5,978 nucleotides of DNA, from positions 1 through 5,978 of the forward strand of contig CANKTR010000056.1 in NCBI GenBank assembly GCA_947486475.1, read 5' to 3'. The translations under genes were made by a program, and so were the position numbers. The stretch comes from Microbacteriaceae bacterium. GTDB taxonomy: Bacteria > Actinomycetota > Actinomycetes > Actinomycetales > Microbacteriaceae. The notes below the pieces were generated by a model. That model saw only the letters and a list, made by a program, of their open reading frames with translations. It did not search any database and was not told where the DNA came from. Each line of letters begins with the position of its first letter. Within the stretch, counting starts at the first letter, position 1. Of this stretch, positions 1-4,479 are shown piece after piece.

Positions 1-174
1 GTCAAACAGGAGGGCGAGGACCTCGCCGCCGATGTGCGCCGCCGCCTGCTCGAACACACCCCACCGACCATCGACGCCATGTTCGATCACGTCTACACGG
101 ATGAGCACCCCCTCATGGTCGCCCAGAAAGCCTGGCTCACCGAATACGAGGCATCCTTCGGGGGCGACCGATGA
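1..174 (+). CDS. bkdA: 2-oxoacid dehydrogenase E1 component, alpha subunit (C-terminal end only)
   Basis: Only the last 57 codons are present; the gene enters from the left edge. The visible tail contains PPTIDAMFDHVYTDEHP followed by a KAWLTEYEASF ending. This is the usual C-terminus of heterotetrameric E1-alpha subunits: an MFDHVY motif, then a short acidic helix. The family is thiamine diphosphate dependent and decarboxylates a 2-oxoacid together with E1-beta before acyl transfer to the E2 lipoyl group, in the cytoplasm. The ThDP-binding region lies outside the window. The stop overlaps the next start (ATGA), so the two subunits are probably translationally coupled, as expected for partners made one to one. 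The branched-chain assignment rests on the E1-beta neighbour. Many actinobacteria use a separate single-chain E1 (AceE) for pyruvate, but a pyruvate or acetoin role cannot be excluded from sequence. Confidence 0.85.
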   Translation, partial: VKQEGEDLAADVRRRLLEHTPPTIDAMFDHVYTDEHPLMVAQKAWLTEYEASFGGDR

Positions 175-1148
175 CCGAGAACCTTTCGCTGGCGAAAGCC
201 ATCAATCGCGGATTGCAGCGCGCCATGCAGGAAAACGACCGCGTGCTTCTCATGGGGGAGGACATCGGGACGCTCGGCGGCGTGTTCCGTGTGACCGAGG
301 GGCTGAAGACCGAATTCGGTGAAAACCGTGTACTCGACACCCCTCTCGCGGAGTCGGGAATCGTGGGAACTGCCATCGGTCTCGCGATGCGCGGATTTCG
401 GCCCGTCTGCGAAATCCAATTCGACGGTTTCGTGTATCCCGCAATCGACCAGATTGTGTCGCAACTCGCCAAACTCACGTCCCGTCACCAGGGCGACCAA
501 TCCTTTCCCCTCGTGATTCGCATCCCCTACGGCGGTCACATCGGCGCAATCGAACACCACCAGGAAAGCCCCGAAGCTTATTTCACCCACACCTCCGGGC
601 TGCGGGTCGTTTCACCGGCGACGCCGAATGACGGCTATCACATGATTCAACAGGCCATTCAGTCCAACGATCCCGTCATTTTCCTCGAGCCGAAGGCGCG
701 GTATTGGCCGAAGAGCGACGTGGACACGGACGGCACTCCGGCACCACTGCACCAGTCGCGAGTCGTTCGCACCGGAACAGACGTGACGGTCGTGGGTCAC
801 GGTGCGATGGTCGCGATGCTTCTCGATGCCGCCGAGGTCGCCGCCGGCGAGGGAATAAGCCTCGAAGTGGTCGATTTGCGGTCACTTTCGCCGATTGACT
901 ACGACCCCATCCTCTCGTCGGTGGAAAAAACCAGTCGACTCATCGTCGCCCAGGAAGCCCCGGGAAGCACGTCGGTTGGTTCGGAGATCGCCGCGACCGT
1001 GGCGGAGCGCGCGTTTTACTATCTCGAAGCGCCCGTGATTCGCGTCAGCGGCTTCGATGTGCCCTTCCCGCCGGCCCACCTCGAGTCGCTGTTTTTGCCG
1101 GACGTCGACCGCATTCTCGACGCCGTAGACCGAGCGAGGGGGTACTAA
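171..1148 (+). CDS. bkdB: 2-oxoacid dehydrogenase E1 component, beta subunit (branched-chain type)
   Basis: This is a complete 325-residue E1-beta, the normal family length. The N-terminal pyrimidine-binding domain has [18 protein letters not shown] (about 28-45) and [11 protein letters not shown] (56-66). Glu61 matches the conserved glutamate that activates the ThDP aminopyrimidine. [20 protein letters not shown] (121-140) carries the active-site His pair of branched-chain E1-beta proteins. [10 protein letters not shown] follows near 170, and a transketolase C-terminal domain fills about 200-320. With E1-alpha it forms the alpha2-beta2 decarboxylase that feeds acyl groups to E2, in branched-chain amino acid breakdown or supply of acyl-CoA for fatty acids. 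The start at 171 is preceded by a G-rich stretch (TTCGGGGGCG) and overlaps the E1-alpha stop by 4 nt. E2 follows after 2 nt. Substrate choice (branched-chain, pyruvate or acetoin) is inferred from the [13 protein letters not shown] region and is less certain than the family. Confidence 0.93.
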   Translation: MTENLSLAKAINRGLQRAMQENDRVLLMGEDIGTLGGVFRVTEGLKTEFGENRVLDTPLAESGIVGTAIGLAMRGFRPVCEIQFDGFVYPAIDQIVSQLAKLTSRHQGDQSFPLVIRIPYGGHIGAIEHHQESPEAYFTHTSGLRVVSPATPNDGYHMIQQAIQSNDPVIFLEPKARYWPKSDVDTDGTPAPLHQSRVVRTGTDVTVVGHGAMVAMLLDAAEVAAGEGISLEVVDLRSLSPIDYDPILSSVEKTSRLIVAQEAPGSTSVGSEIAATVAERAFYYLEAPVIRVSGFDVPFPPAHLESLFLPDVDRILDAVDRARGY

Positions 1149-1150
1149 AC

Positions 1151-2509
1151 ATGGCCGTCGTAGATTTCCCACTTCCCGATGTCGGCGAAGGTTTGACCGA
1201 GGCAGAAATCGTCCAGTGGCGTGTCGCGGTCGGAGACGTCGTCGCGATCAACGACATCCTGGTCGAGATTGAAACGGCCAAGTCCCTCGTCGAATTACCC
1301 AGCCCGTTCGCCGGCACCATCGTCGCGTTACTCGCGGGTGAGGGTGACACCGTCCCCGTCGGAAAATCCATCATTCAAGTTGACGCCGAGGGTGCAATCC
1401 CCGCCCCGCTTCACCCGGCTCCTGAACCGGTTGCGCAGGCCACACCTCCCGCGAAGGCCGCCCCCGCACAAGGCGCGTCGTCGAAAAAGCCCGCCGCCGC
1501 TCCCGAGCCCGTCTTGGTCGGATACGGCAGTGGCGGTCGCGTGACGTCGCGTCGCGGATCACGAACGTCGTCCGCCGCCACTTCGGCCGCACCCGCCGCC
1601 TCGCCAGCGACTCCCCCCGTGGTCTATCCCGCTGCCGCCGCCAGCGCGGTTGCGGTGCTGGCCAAACCACCCGTTCGCAAACTCGCCAAAGAGCTGGGGG
1701 TGGACATCCAGAGTGTGTTGGCGACGGGTTCACACGGCGAAGTCACCCGCGACGATGTCATCCGACAGTCGCAGGTCAAAACCGTCTTCCGAAACGTCGC
1801 AACGCCGGAGTGGCCTCAGGAACGCGAGGAGTACATCCCGGTCAAGGGAGTGCGGAAAGCGATCGCCGCGGCGATGGTCAAGTCCAAGTTCGAAGCCCCG
1901 CACGTGTCGGTTTTTGTGGACGTGGACGCTACGCGAACAATGGACTTCGTCAAACGCTTGAAAGCCTCACCCGATTTCCAGGGAATCCGAGTCTCGCCGC
2001 TCCTGGTGATGGCACGCGCGGTGGTCTGGGCGGTCCAGCGAAACCCCACCGTAAATTCCTCGTGGACCGATAAGGACATCATCGTCCACCACTACGTGAA
2101 TCTGGGCATCGCGGCGGCGACTCCGCGCGGGCTTATCGTTCCGAATGTGAAAGAAGCCCACACGCTCAACCTGAAACAGTTGGCGCTCGGCCTCGAAAAC
2201 CTGACGGTGACCGCGCGGGACGGCAAGACGACAATCGAGGACATGTCGAACGGAACAATCACCATCACGAACCTCGGGTCGTTCGGCGTCGACACCGGCA
2301 CGCCCATCATCAACCCGGGCGAAGTGTCGATTGTAGCGCTCGGCACCATCAAGCAAAAGCCGTGGGTCGTCGACGGACAGATCGAGGCGCGGTTCGTGAC
2401 AACGATCGGCGCGTCCTTCGACCACCGGGTCGTCGACGGCGACGTGGCGAGCCGATTCCTCGCCGACATTGCCAGCATCATCGAAGAGCCGGCTCTGCTG
2501 CTCGACTAG
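1151..2509 (+). CDS. bkdC: 2-oxoacid dehydrogenase E2 component (dihydrolipoamide acyltransferase)
   Basis: The protein has 452 residues and the standard E2 layout. One lipoyl domain covers about 1-80, with the attachment lysine at Lys44 in [15 protein letters not shown]. An Ala/Pro-rich flexible linker runs about 90-170. A peripheral subunit-binding domain spans about 173-208 ([12 protein letters not shown], then [13 protein letters not shown]) and docks E1/E3. A catalytic acyltransferase domain runs from about 225 to the end. The active-site motif is DHRVVDG, with His425 and Asp429. [22 protein letters not shown] upstream of it is also typical, given here only as a marker of the catalytic core. 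The protein accepts the acyl group from E1 on lipoate and passes it to CoA. A purine-rich GAGCGAGGGGG precedes the start, 2 nt after the E1-beta stop, so the three genes form one operon. A single lipoyl domain is usual for branched-chain E2. No E3 (lipoamide dehydrogenase) gene follows; the next gene begins 38 nt later under a separate promoter. Confidence 0.94.
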   Translation: MAVVDFPLPDVGEGLTEAEIVQWRVAVGDVVAINDILVEIETAKSLVELPSPFAGTIVALLAGEGDTVPVGKSIIQVDAEGAIPAPLHPAPEPVAQATPPAKAAPAQGASSKKPAAAPEPVLVGYGSGGRVTSRRGSRTSSAATSAAPAASPATPPVVYPAAAASAVAVLAKPPVRKLAKELGVDIQSVLATGSHGEVTRDDVIRQSQVKTVFRNVATPEWPQEREEYIPVKGVRKAIAAAMVKSKFEAPHVSVFVDVDATRTMDFVKRLKASPDFQGIRVSPLLVMARAVVWAVQRNPTVNSSWTDKDIIVHHYVNLGIAAATPRGLIVPNVKEAHTLNLKQLALGLENLTVTARDGKTTIEDMSNGTITITNLGSFGVDTGTPIINPGEVSIVALGTIKQKPWVVDGQIEARFVTTIGASFDHRVVDGDVASRFLADIASIIEEPALLLD

Positions 2510-2512
2510 CAG

Positions 2513-2541
2513 TTGACAATCATTCTCAACAACAATATGTT
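2513..2541 (+). promoter_or_regulatory. Promoter of the His-rich small-protein/zur unit (leaderless)
   Basis: A consensus -35 TTGACA (2513-2518) is followed by exactly 17 bp and a -10 TATGTT (2536-2541, 4 of 6 consensus bases). A start point 7 nt past the end of the -10 falls on the A of the ATG at 2548, so the transcript would be leaderless. No convincing Shine-Dalgarno precedes this ATG, which agrees. The promoter begins 4 nt after the E2 stop codon. Both elements are overlapped or flanked by Fur/Zur-type operators, so it should be repressible. Confidence 0.75.
2514..2528 (+). promoter_or_regulatory. Fur/Zur-family operator, box 1
   Basis: TGACAATCATTCTCA is a 7-1-7 inverted repeat with 6 of 7 arm positions paired. 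It matches the general TGAnAATnATTnTCA pattern of Fur/Zur operators and closely resembles actinobacterial Zur boxes. It covers most of the -35 element, so bound repressor would block RNA polymerase. Zur is preferred over Fur because a zur gene sits in the same unit, but the DNA pattern alone does not separate the two. Confidence 0.72.
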
Positions 2542-2542
2542 G

Positions 2543-2557
2543 TGAGAATGATTATCA
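2543..2557 (+). promoter_or_regulatory. Fur/Zur-family operator, box 2, over the start codon
   Basis: TGAGAATGATTATCA is a second 7-1-7 inverted repeat (6 of 7 paired) fitting the same TGAnAATnATTnTCA pattern. It lies over the predicted transcription start and the first codons (ATG ATT ATC A), so the operator is partly inside the coding sequence. It is the mirror image of box 1: the 16-nt arms 2513-2528 and 2543-2558 are reverse complements at 15 of 16 positions. The box centres are 29 bp apart. Confidence 0.72.
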
Positions 2558-2826
2558 ACAAGCTCGCCGCAGAGGCACACGACGCCGGACTCTCGTTTTG
2601 GGACGAATTGTGGGCGATTACTCTCGACCCCGCCCACATCGCCTCGGAACTGATCTGGCAGATCATCTTCGACGGCCTGTTTGTCGCATTCATTTACGGC
2701 GTCGTCTATAAAAGGTGGTTGCTACCCCGATTGCGTCATGAGATTCACAAAGAGATCGATACCGAACACGGCATCGAACATCACGACGATCACATCCACA
2801 TCAAGGGCGCAAAAGACCATGACTAG
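2548..2826 (+). CDS. Small single-span membrane protein with His/Asp/Glu-rich tail, predicted Zur-regulated
   Basis: I do not recognise this 92-residue protein as a named family. An amphipathic N-terminal part (1-33, FWDELWAITLDPAHIASE) leads into one likely membrane helix (about 35-54, LIWQIIFDGLFVAFIYGVVY). A basic stop-transfer stretch follows (KRWLLPRLR, 55-63), which suggests a cytoplasmic C-terminus by the positive-inside rule. The tail (64-92) holds eight histidines (64, 67, 74, 78, 79, 82, 84, 91) and nine acidic residues, including HHDDHIH, a plausible divalent-metal binding segment. There is no cysteine and no signal peptidase site. The ATG at 2548 is chosen because it sits exactly 7 nt after a -10 element. 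An in-frame GTG at 2542 or longer readings into E2 are possible but lack a ribosome site. With Zur-type operators at its promoter and zur 6 nt downstream, I infer a role in zinc capture, buffering or sensing at the membrane. That function is unproven. Confidence 0.8.
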   Translation: MIINKLAAEAHDAGLSFWDELWAITLDPAHIASELIWQIIFDGLFVAFIYGVVYKRWLLPRLRHEIHKEIDTEHGIEHHDDHIHIKGAKDHD

Positions 2827-2829
2827 GCT
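2824..2829 (+). promoter_or_regulatory. Possible internal -10 element for zur
   Basis: TAGGCT is a common actinobacterial -10. Its first three bases are the TAG stop of the preceding gene. Seven nt past its end lies a GTG at 2836, the spacing expected for a leaderless start and the same as at the two other leaderless candidates in this window. No good -35 is visible at 17-18 bp. It could give zur a basal supply independent of the Zur-repressed upstream promoter. Confidence 0.45.
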
Positions 2830-2832
2830 CGT

Positions 2833-3207
2833 ATGGTGAAGCGCACCACCAAACAACGAACGGCCGTCATGACCGCGTTGGCGGACGCCACCGACTTCGT
2901 CTCGGCCCAACAGCTTCACGCGTTGTTGGGTCAGGGCGCCCCCTCACTCGCAACGGTGTACCGGACTCTTCAAACCCTCGTGGACGACGGCACTGCCGAT
3001 TCCGTTGCTCGGGGCGGTGAACAGGTCTATCGAGCGTGCGGAACAGCGCATCACCACCACCTCGTCTGCACGCAGTGCGCGGCGACGGTCGAAGTGGACG
3101 GCGGTGAAATCGAAGAGTGGGCGGCCAGGACCGCACGGAACCACGGGTTCGTCCCGGACACCCACATCGCCGACATTTACGGTCGGTGCGCCCGATGTGC
3201 GGCGTGA
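2833..3207 (+). CDS. zur: Zinc uptake regulator Zur (Fur family)
   Basis: The protein has 124 residues, normal for actinobacterial Zur. An N-terminal winged helix includes the recognition helix near 38-53 (SLATVYRTLQTLVDDG). A C-terminal metal-binding dimerisation domain has VYRACGTAHHHHLVC, then CxxC pairs at Cys79/82 and Cys119/122 that form the structural Zn site. From memory of M. tuberculosis Zur, the regulatory ligands map to Asp56, Cys69, His74, His76 and, for the third site, His73, His75, Glu94, His111; all are present. With zinc bound it should repress zinc-uptake and zinc-sparing genes. Two Fur/Zur boxes at the upstream promoter predict autoregulation with the His-rich membrane protein 6 nt upstream. 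The ATG at 2833 is given; the GTG at 2836 fits a leaderless transcript better and removes one residue. No Shine-Dalgarno is seen before either. Fur, Mur or Nur are less likely because of the HHHHLVC and ligand pattern. Confidence 0.92.
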   Translation: MVKRTTKQRTAVMTALADATDFVSAQQLHALLGQGAPSLATVYRTLQTLVDDGTADSVARGGEQVYRACGTAHHHHLVCTQCAATVEVDGGEIEEWAARTARNHGFVPDTHIADIYGRCARCAA

Positions 3208-3209
3208 GT

Positions 3210-3238
3210 TTGTCTCCGGCGGCATAATCGCGTAACCT
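3210..3238 (+). promoter_or_regulatory. Promoter of the rpmB-rpmG-rpsN operon
   Basis: TTGTCT (3210-3215), a 17-bp spacer and TAACCT (3233-3238) form a reasonable sigma-70-type promoter just past the zur stop. The predicted start is near G3245, giving a leader of about 100 nt. CATAAT around 3223 is an alternative -10. No TGAnAATnATTnTCA operator overlaps this region. Confidence 0.55.
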
Positions 3239-3244
3239 TGAGAG

Positions 3245-3346
3245 GTTGCACGCCCGCGTGCACGCCGTGACCGTTTCACCGAAACGGACGCAGACAAGTG
3301 ATCTTGGGTGGGGTTCGTCCCCCACGGTAACTACAAGGAGAAAACC
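3245..3346 (+). other. Structured 5' leader of the L28 operon
   Basis: This non-coding stretch of about 100 nt holds three local hairpins in a row. The first is TGCACG/CGTGCA with a 4-nt loop (3247-3262). The second is CCGTTTC/GAAACGG with a 3-nt loop (3271-3287). The third is GTGGGG/CCCCAC with a 6-nt loop (3308-3325). The last ends about 10 nt before the ribosome site AAGGAG (3335-3340), itself 6 nt from the rpmB ATG. None is followed by a T-run, so they are not terminators. They may stabilise the mRNA or act as an autoregulatory ribosomal-protein leader. The stems are visible in the sequence; any role is inference. Confidence 0.4.
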
Positions 3347-3583
3347 ATGGCAGCAGTGTGCCAGGTGACCGGAGCCACTCCTGGTTTCGGACACAGCATT
3401 TCGCACTCGCACCGACGCACCAAGCGTCGGTTCGACCCGAACATCCAGAAGAAGACCTACTACGTTCCGACCCTCGGTCGTAAGGTCACCCTGACCCTGT
3501 CGGTCAAGGGCATCAAAACCATCGACGTCCGCGGAATCGACGCCGTCATGCGCGACCTGATCGCTCGCGGGGTGAAGTTCTAA
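3347..3583 (+). CDS. rpmB: 50S ribosomal protein L28 (zinc-independent type)
   Basis: The protein has 78 residues and the L28 signature CQVTG-x5[21 protein letters not shown] near the N-terminus. The tail [27 protein letters not shown] matches the longer actinobacterial form represented by M. tuberculosis RpmB2. It has only one cysteine (Cys5), so it lacks the four-Cys zinc ribbon of the Cys-plus form. L28 is a large-subunit protein assembled onto 23S rRNA. The ATG at 3347 follows a strong AAGGAG at 6-nt spacing. An in-frame GTG at 3308 would add 13 residues but lies in the leader and has no ribosome site. The stop overlaps the L33 start (TAATG), consistent with a coupled operon L28-L33-S14. 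Confidence 0.96.
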   Translation: MAAVCQVTGATPGFGHSISHSHRRTKRRFDPNIQKKTYYVPTLGRKVTLTLSVKGIKTIDVRGIDAVMRDLIARGVKF

Positions 3584-3753
3584 TGGCGAAAAAGTCGCAG
3601 GACATCCGTCCCATCATCAAGATGCGTTCGACGGCGGGAACGGGGTACACCTACGTGACCCGCAAGAACCGTCGTAACAACCCTGACCGTCTCGTCCTCA
3701 AGAAGTACGACCCGGTTGTCCGCAAGCACGTTGAATTCCGTGAGGAGCGCTAA
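3583..3753 (+). CDS. rpmG: 50S ribosomal protein L33 (zinc-independent type)
   Basis: This 56-residue protein begins [19 protein letters not shown] and continues [20 protein letters not shown], ending KHVEFREER, a clear L33. It contains no cysteine at all, so it is the Cys-minus form (like M. tuberculosis RpmG1) and does not bind zinc. L33 sits near the E site of the large subunit. The ATG overlaps the final A of the L28 stop, and the ribosome site (GGGGTGA) lies inside the end of rpmB, so translation is coupled. S14 starts 2 nt after the stop. Confidence 0.96.
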   Translation: MAKKSQDIRPIIKMRSTAGTGYTYVTRKNRRNNPDRLVLKKYDPVVRKHVEFREER

Positions 3754-3755
3754 CC

Positions 3756-4061
3756 ATGGCGAAGAAAAGCAAGATTGCTCGTAACGAGCAGCGCAAGGTA
3801 ATTGTCGCGCGGTACGCGACCAAGCGCCTCGAGCTCAAGAAGGCGCTCGTTGACCCCAACGGAACCGCCGAATCCCGCGATGCTGCCCGCCTCGGCCTGC
3901 AGAAGTTGCCCCGCAACGCATCGCCGGTTCGCGTTCGTGGACGCGACGCAATCGACGGTCGTCCCCGCGGTTTCCTCTCGAAATTCGGCATCTCGCGTGT
4001 CCGATTCCGTGAAATGGCACACCGTGGCGAATTGCCAGGCGTAAAGAAGTCTTCTTGGTAG
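3756..4061 (+). CDS. rpsN: 30S ribosomal protein S14 (long, zinc-independent type)
   Basis: The 101-residue product matches the long S14 class (about 100 residues) rather than the 61-residue zinc form. Landmarks are [14 protein letters not shown] at the start, [20 protein letters not shown] in the middle and [20 protein letters not shown] with a GVKKSSW end. There is no cysteine, so no zinc finger. S14 is a late-assembling protein of the 30S head. GAGGAG ends 7 nt before the ATG at 3756. The gene is last in the L28-L33-S14 operon. No terminator hairpin follows, so read-through into HU is possible. The nearest family relative by pattern is M. tuberculosis RpsN2. Confidence 0.96.
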   Translation: MAKKSKIARNEQRKVIVARYATKRLELKKALVDPNGTAESRDAARLGLQKLPRNASPVRVRGRDAIDGRPRGFLSKFGISRVRFREMAHRGELPGVKKSSW

Positions 4062-4131
4062 TCTGAAACAGCGAAATCGTGGGGAAACTCACGGAAGAGC
4101 ATTTCATCAACACAGTCTCAGGAGGACTCGA

Positions 4132-4404
4132 ATGAACCGATCCGAGCTCGTTGCGGCAATTGCCGTACACACTGGAGAGAGCCAGGCCACCGTTAACGGT
4201 GTTCTTGACGCTCTTTTCACCACCGTTGCCGGCGAAGTTGCCAAGGGTAACAAGGTCACCATCCCCGGTTGGGTGGCGTTTTCACGCACCGACCGCTCGG
4301 CTCGTCAGGGACGTAACCCCCAGACGGGTGCCACCATCCAAATCGCGGCCTCGAAGAGCGTCAAGGTTTCGGCTGGTACCAAGCTCAAGGCTGCTGTCAA
4401 GTAG
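4132..4404 (+). CDS. hup: Histone-like DNA-binding protein HU
   Basis: The 90-residue product is the standard bacterial HU length. It opens MNRSELVAAIAVHTGESQAT. The conserved beta-arm region TIPGWVAFSRTDRSARQGRNPQTG leads into the DNA-intercalating GRNPQTG motif (60-66, Pro63), and the lysine-rich end is KLKAAVK. HU bends and compacts DNA as a homodimer or heterodimer in the nucleoid. It lacks the long Lys/Ala/Pro-rich C-terminal tail of mycobacterial HupB. The ATG is preceded by a strong AGGAGG. The 70-nt gap from rpsN has no clear promoter, though TGGTAGTCT over the rpsN stop resembles an extended -10 without a matching -35. IHF is less likely given the homodimeric HU-type sequence. Confidence 0.95.
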   Translation: MNRSELVAAIAVHTGESQATVNGVLDALFTTVAGEVAKGNKVTIPGWVAFSRTDRSARQGRNPQTGATIQIAASKSVKVSAGTKLKAAVK

Positions 4405-4417
4405 TCTGCGCTTTTGG

Positions 4418-4449
4418 AAAGGGGCGGAGGAAACTCCGCCCCTTTCTCT
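4418..4449 (+). terminator. Intrinsic terminator after HU
   Basis: A perfect 12-bp stem AAAGGGGCGGAG / CTCCGCCCCTTT (4418-4429 and 4434-4445) is closed by a GAAA tetraloop and followed by TTTCTCT-type pyrimidines. It lies 13 nt past the HU stop and ends the ribosomal/HU block. The other strand lacks a good T-run, so it works mainly in the + direction. Confidence 0.9.
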
Positions 4450-4467
4450 ATGCCCCGGTTCGCTCGG

Positions 4468-4473
4468 TAGGCT
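4468..4473 (+). promoter_or_regulatory. -10 element for the CopD-CtaG gene (leaderless)
   Basis: TAGGCT lies 18 nt past the terminator hairpin. Seven nt past its end is the GTG at 4480, so transcription probably starts on the first base of the start codon. No Shine-Dalgarno precedes the gene. The -35 region is weak. Confidence 0.6.
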
Positions 4474-4479
4474 CACAGG

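Noticed and set aside
93..590. Minus-strand open frame of 165 aa
   Set aside because: It lies wholly opposite E1-alpha and E1-beta, which have clear family motifs; the translation shows no domain and no ribosome site. It is a by-product of high GC.
1420..1660. Low-complexity Ala/Pro coding stretch as a repeat or inserted element
   Set aside because: It is the flexible linker expected between lipoyl and subunit-binding domains of E2; there are no DNA-level repeats or duplicated ends.
2362..2547. Longer N-terminus for the His-rich small protein, overlapping E2
   Set aside because: The extension is Arg-rich and out of frame with the E2 catalytic domain, whose DHRVVDG motif is intact. The promoter at 2513-2541 lies inside this stretch.
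3271..3287. CCGTTTC/GAAACGG hairpin as a terminator of zur
   Set aside because: No T-run follows, and it lies downstream of a plausible promoter start, so it belongs to the L28 leader.
3308..3346. GTG start extending L28 by 13 residues
   Set aside because: It falls in a hairpin of the leader and has no ribosome site, while ATG 3347 has AAGGAG at ideal spacing and gives the usual L28 N-terminus.
3208..3346. Zur box upstream of the L28-L33-S14 operon
   Set aside because: I looked for TGAnAATnATTnTCA on both strands and found no acceptable match; the AT-rich piece near 3223-3238 is explained by the -10.
4056..4064. TGGTAGTCT as an extended -10 promoter for HU
   Set aside because: The shape fits TGnTAnnnT, but no -35 is at proper spacing (TTGCCA at 4032 is 21 bp away). 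The same TAGTCT also follows the HU stop at 4402, where no gene begins, so chance is likely.
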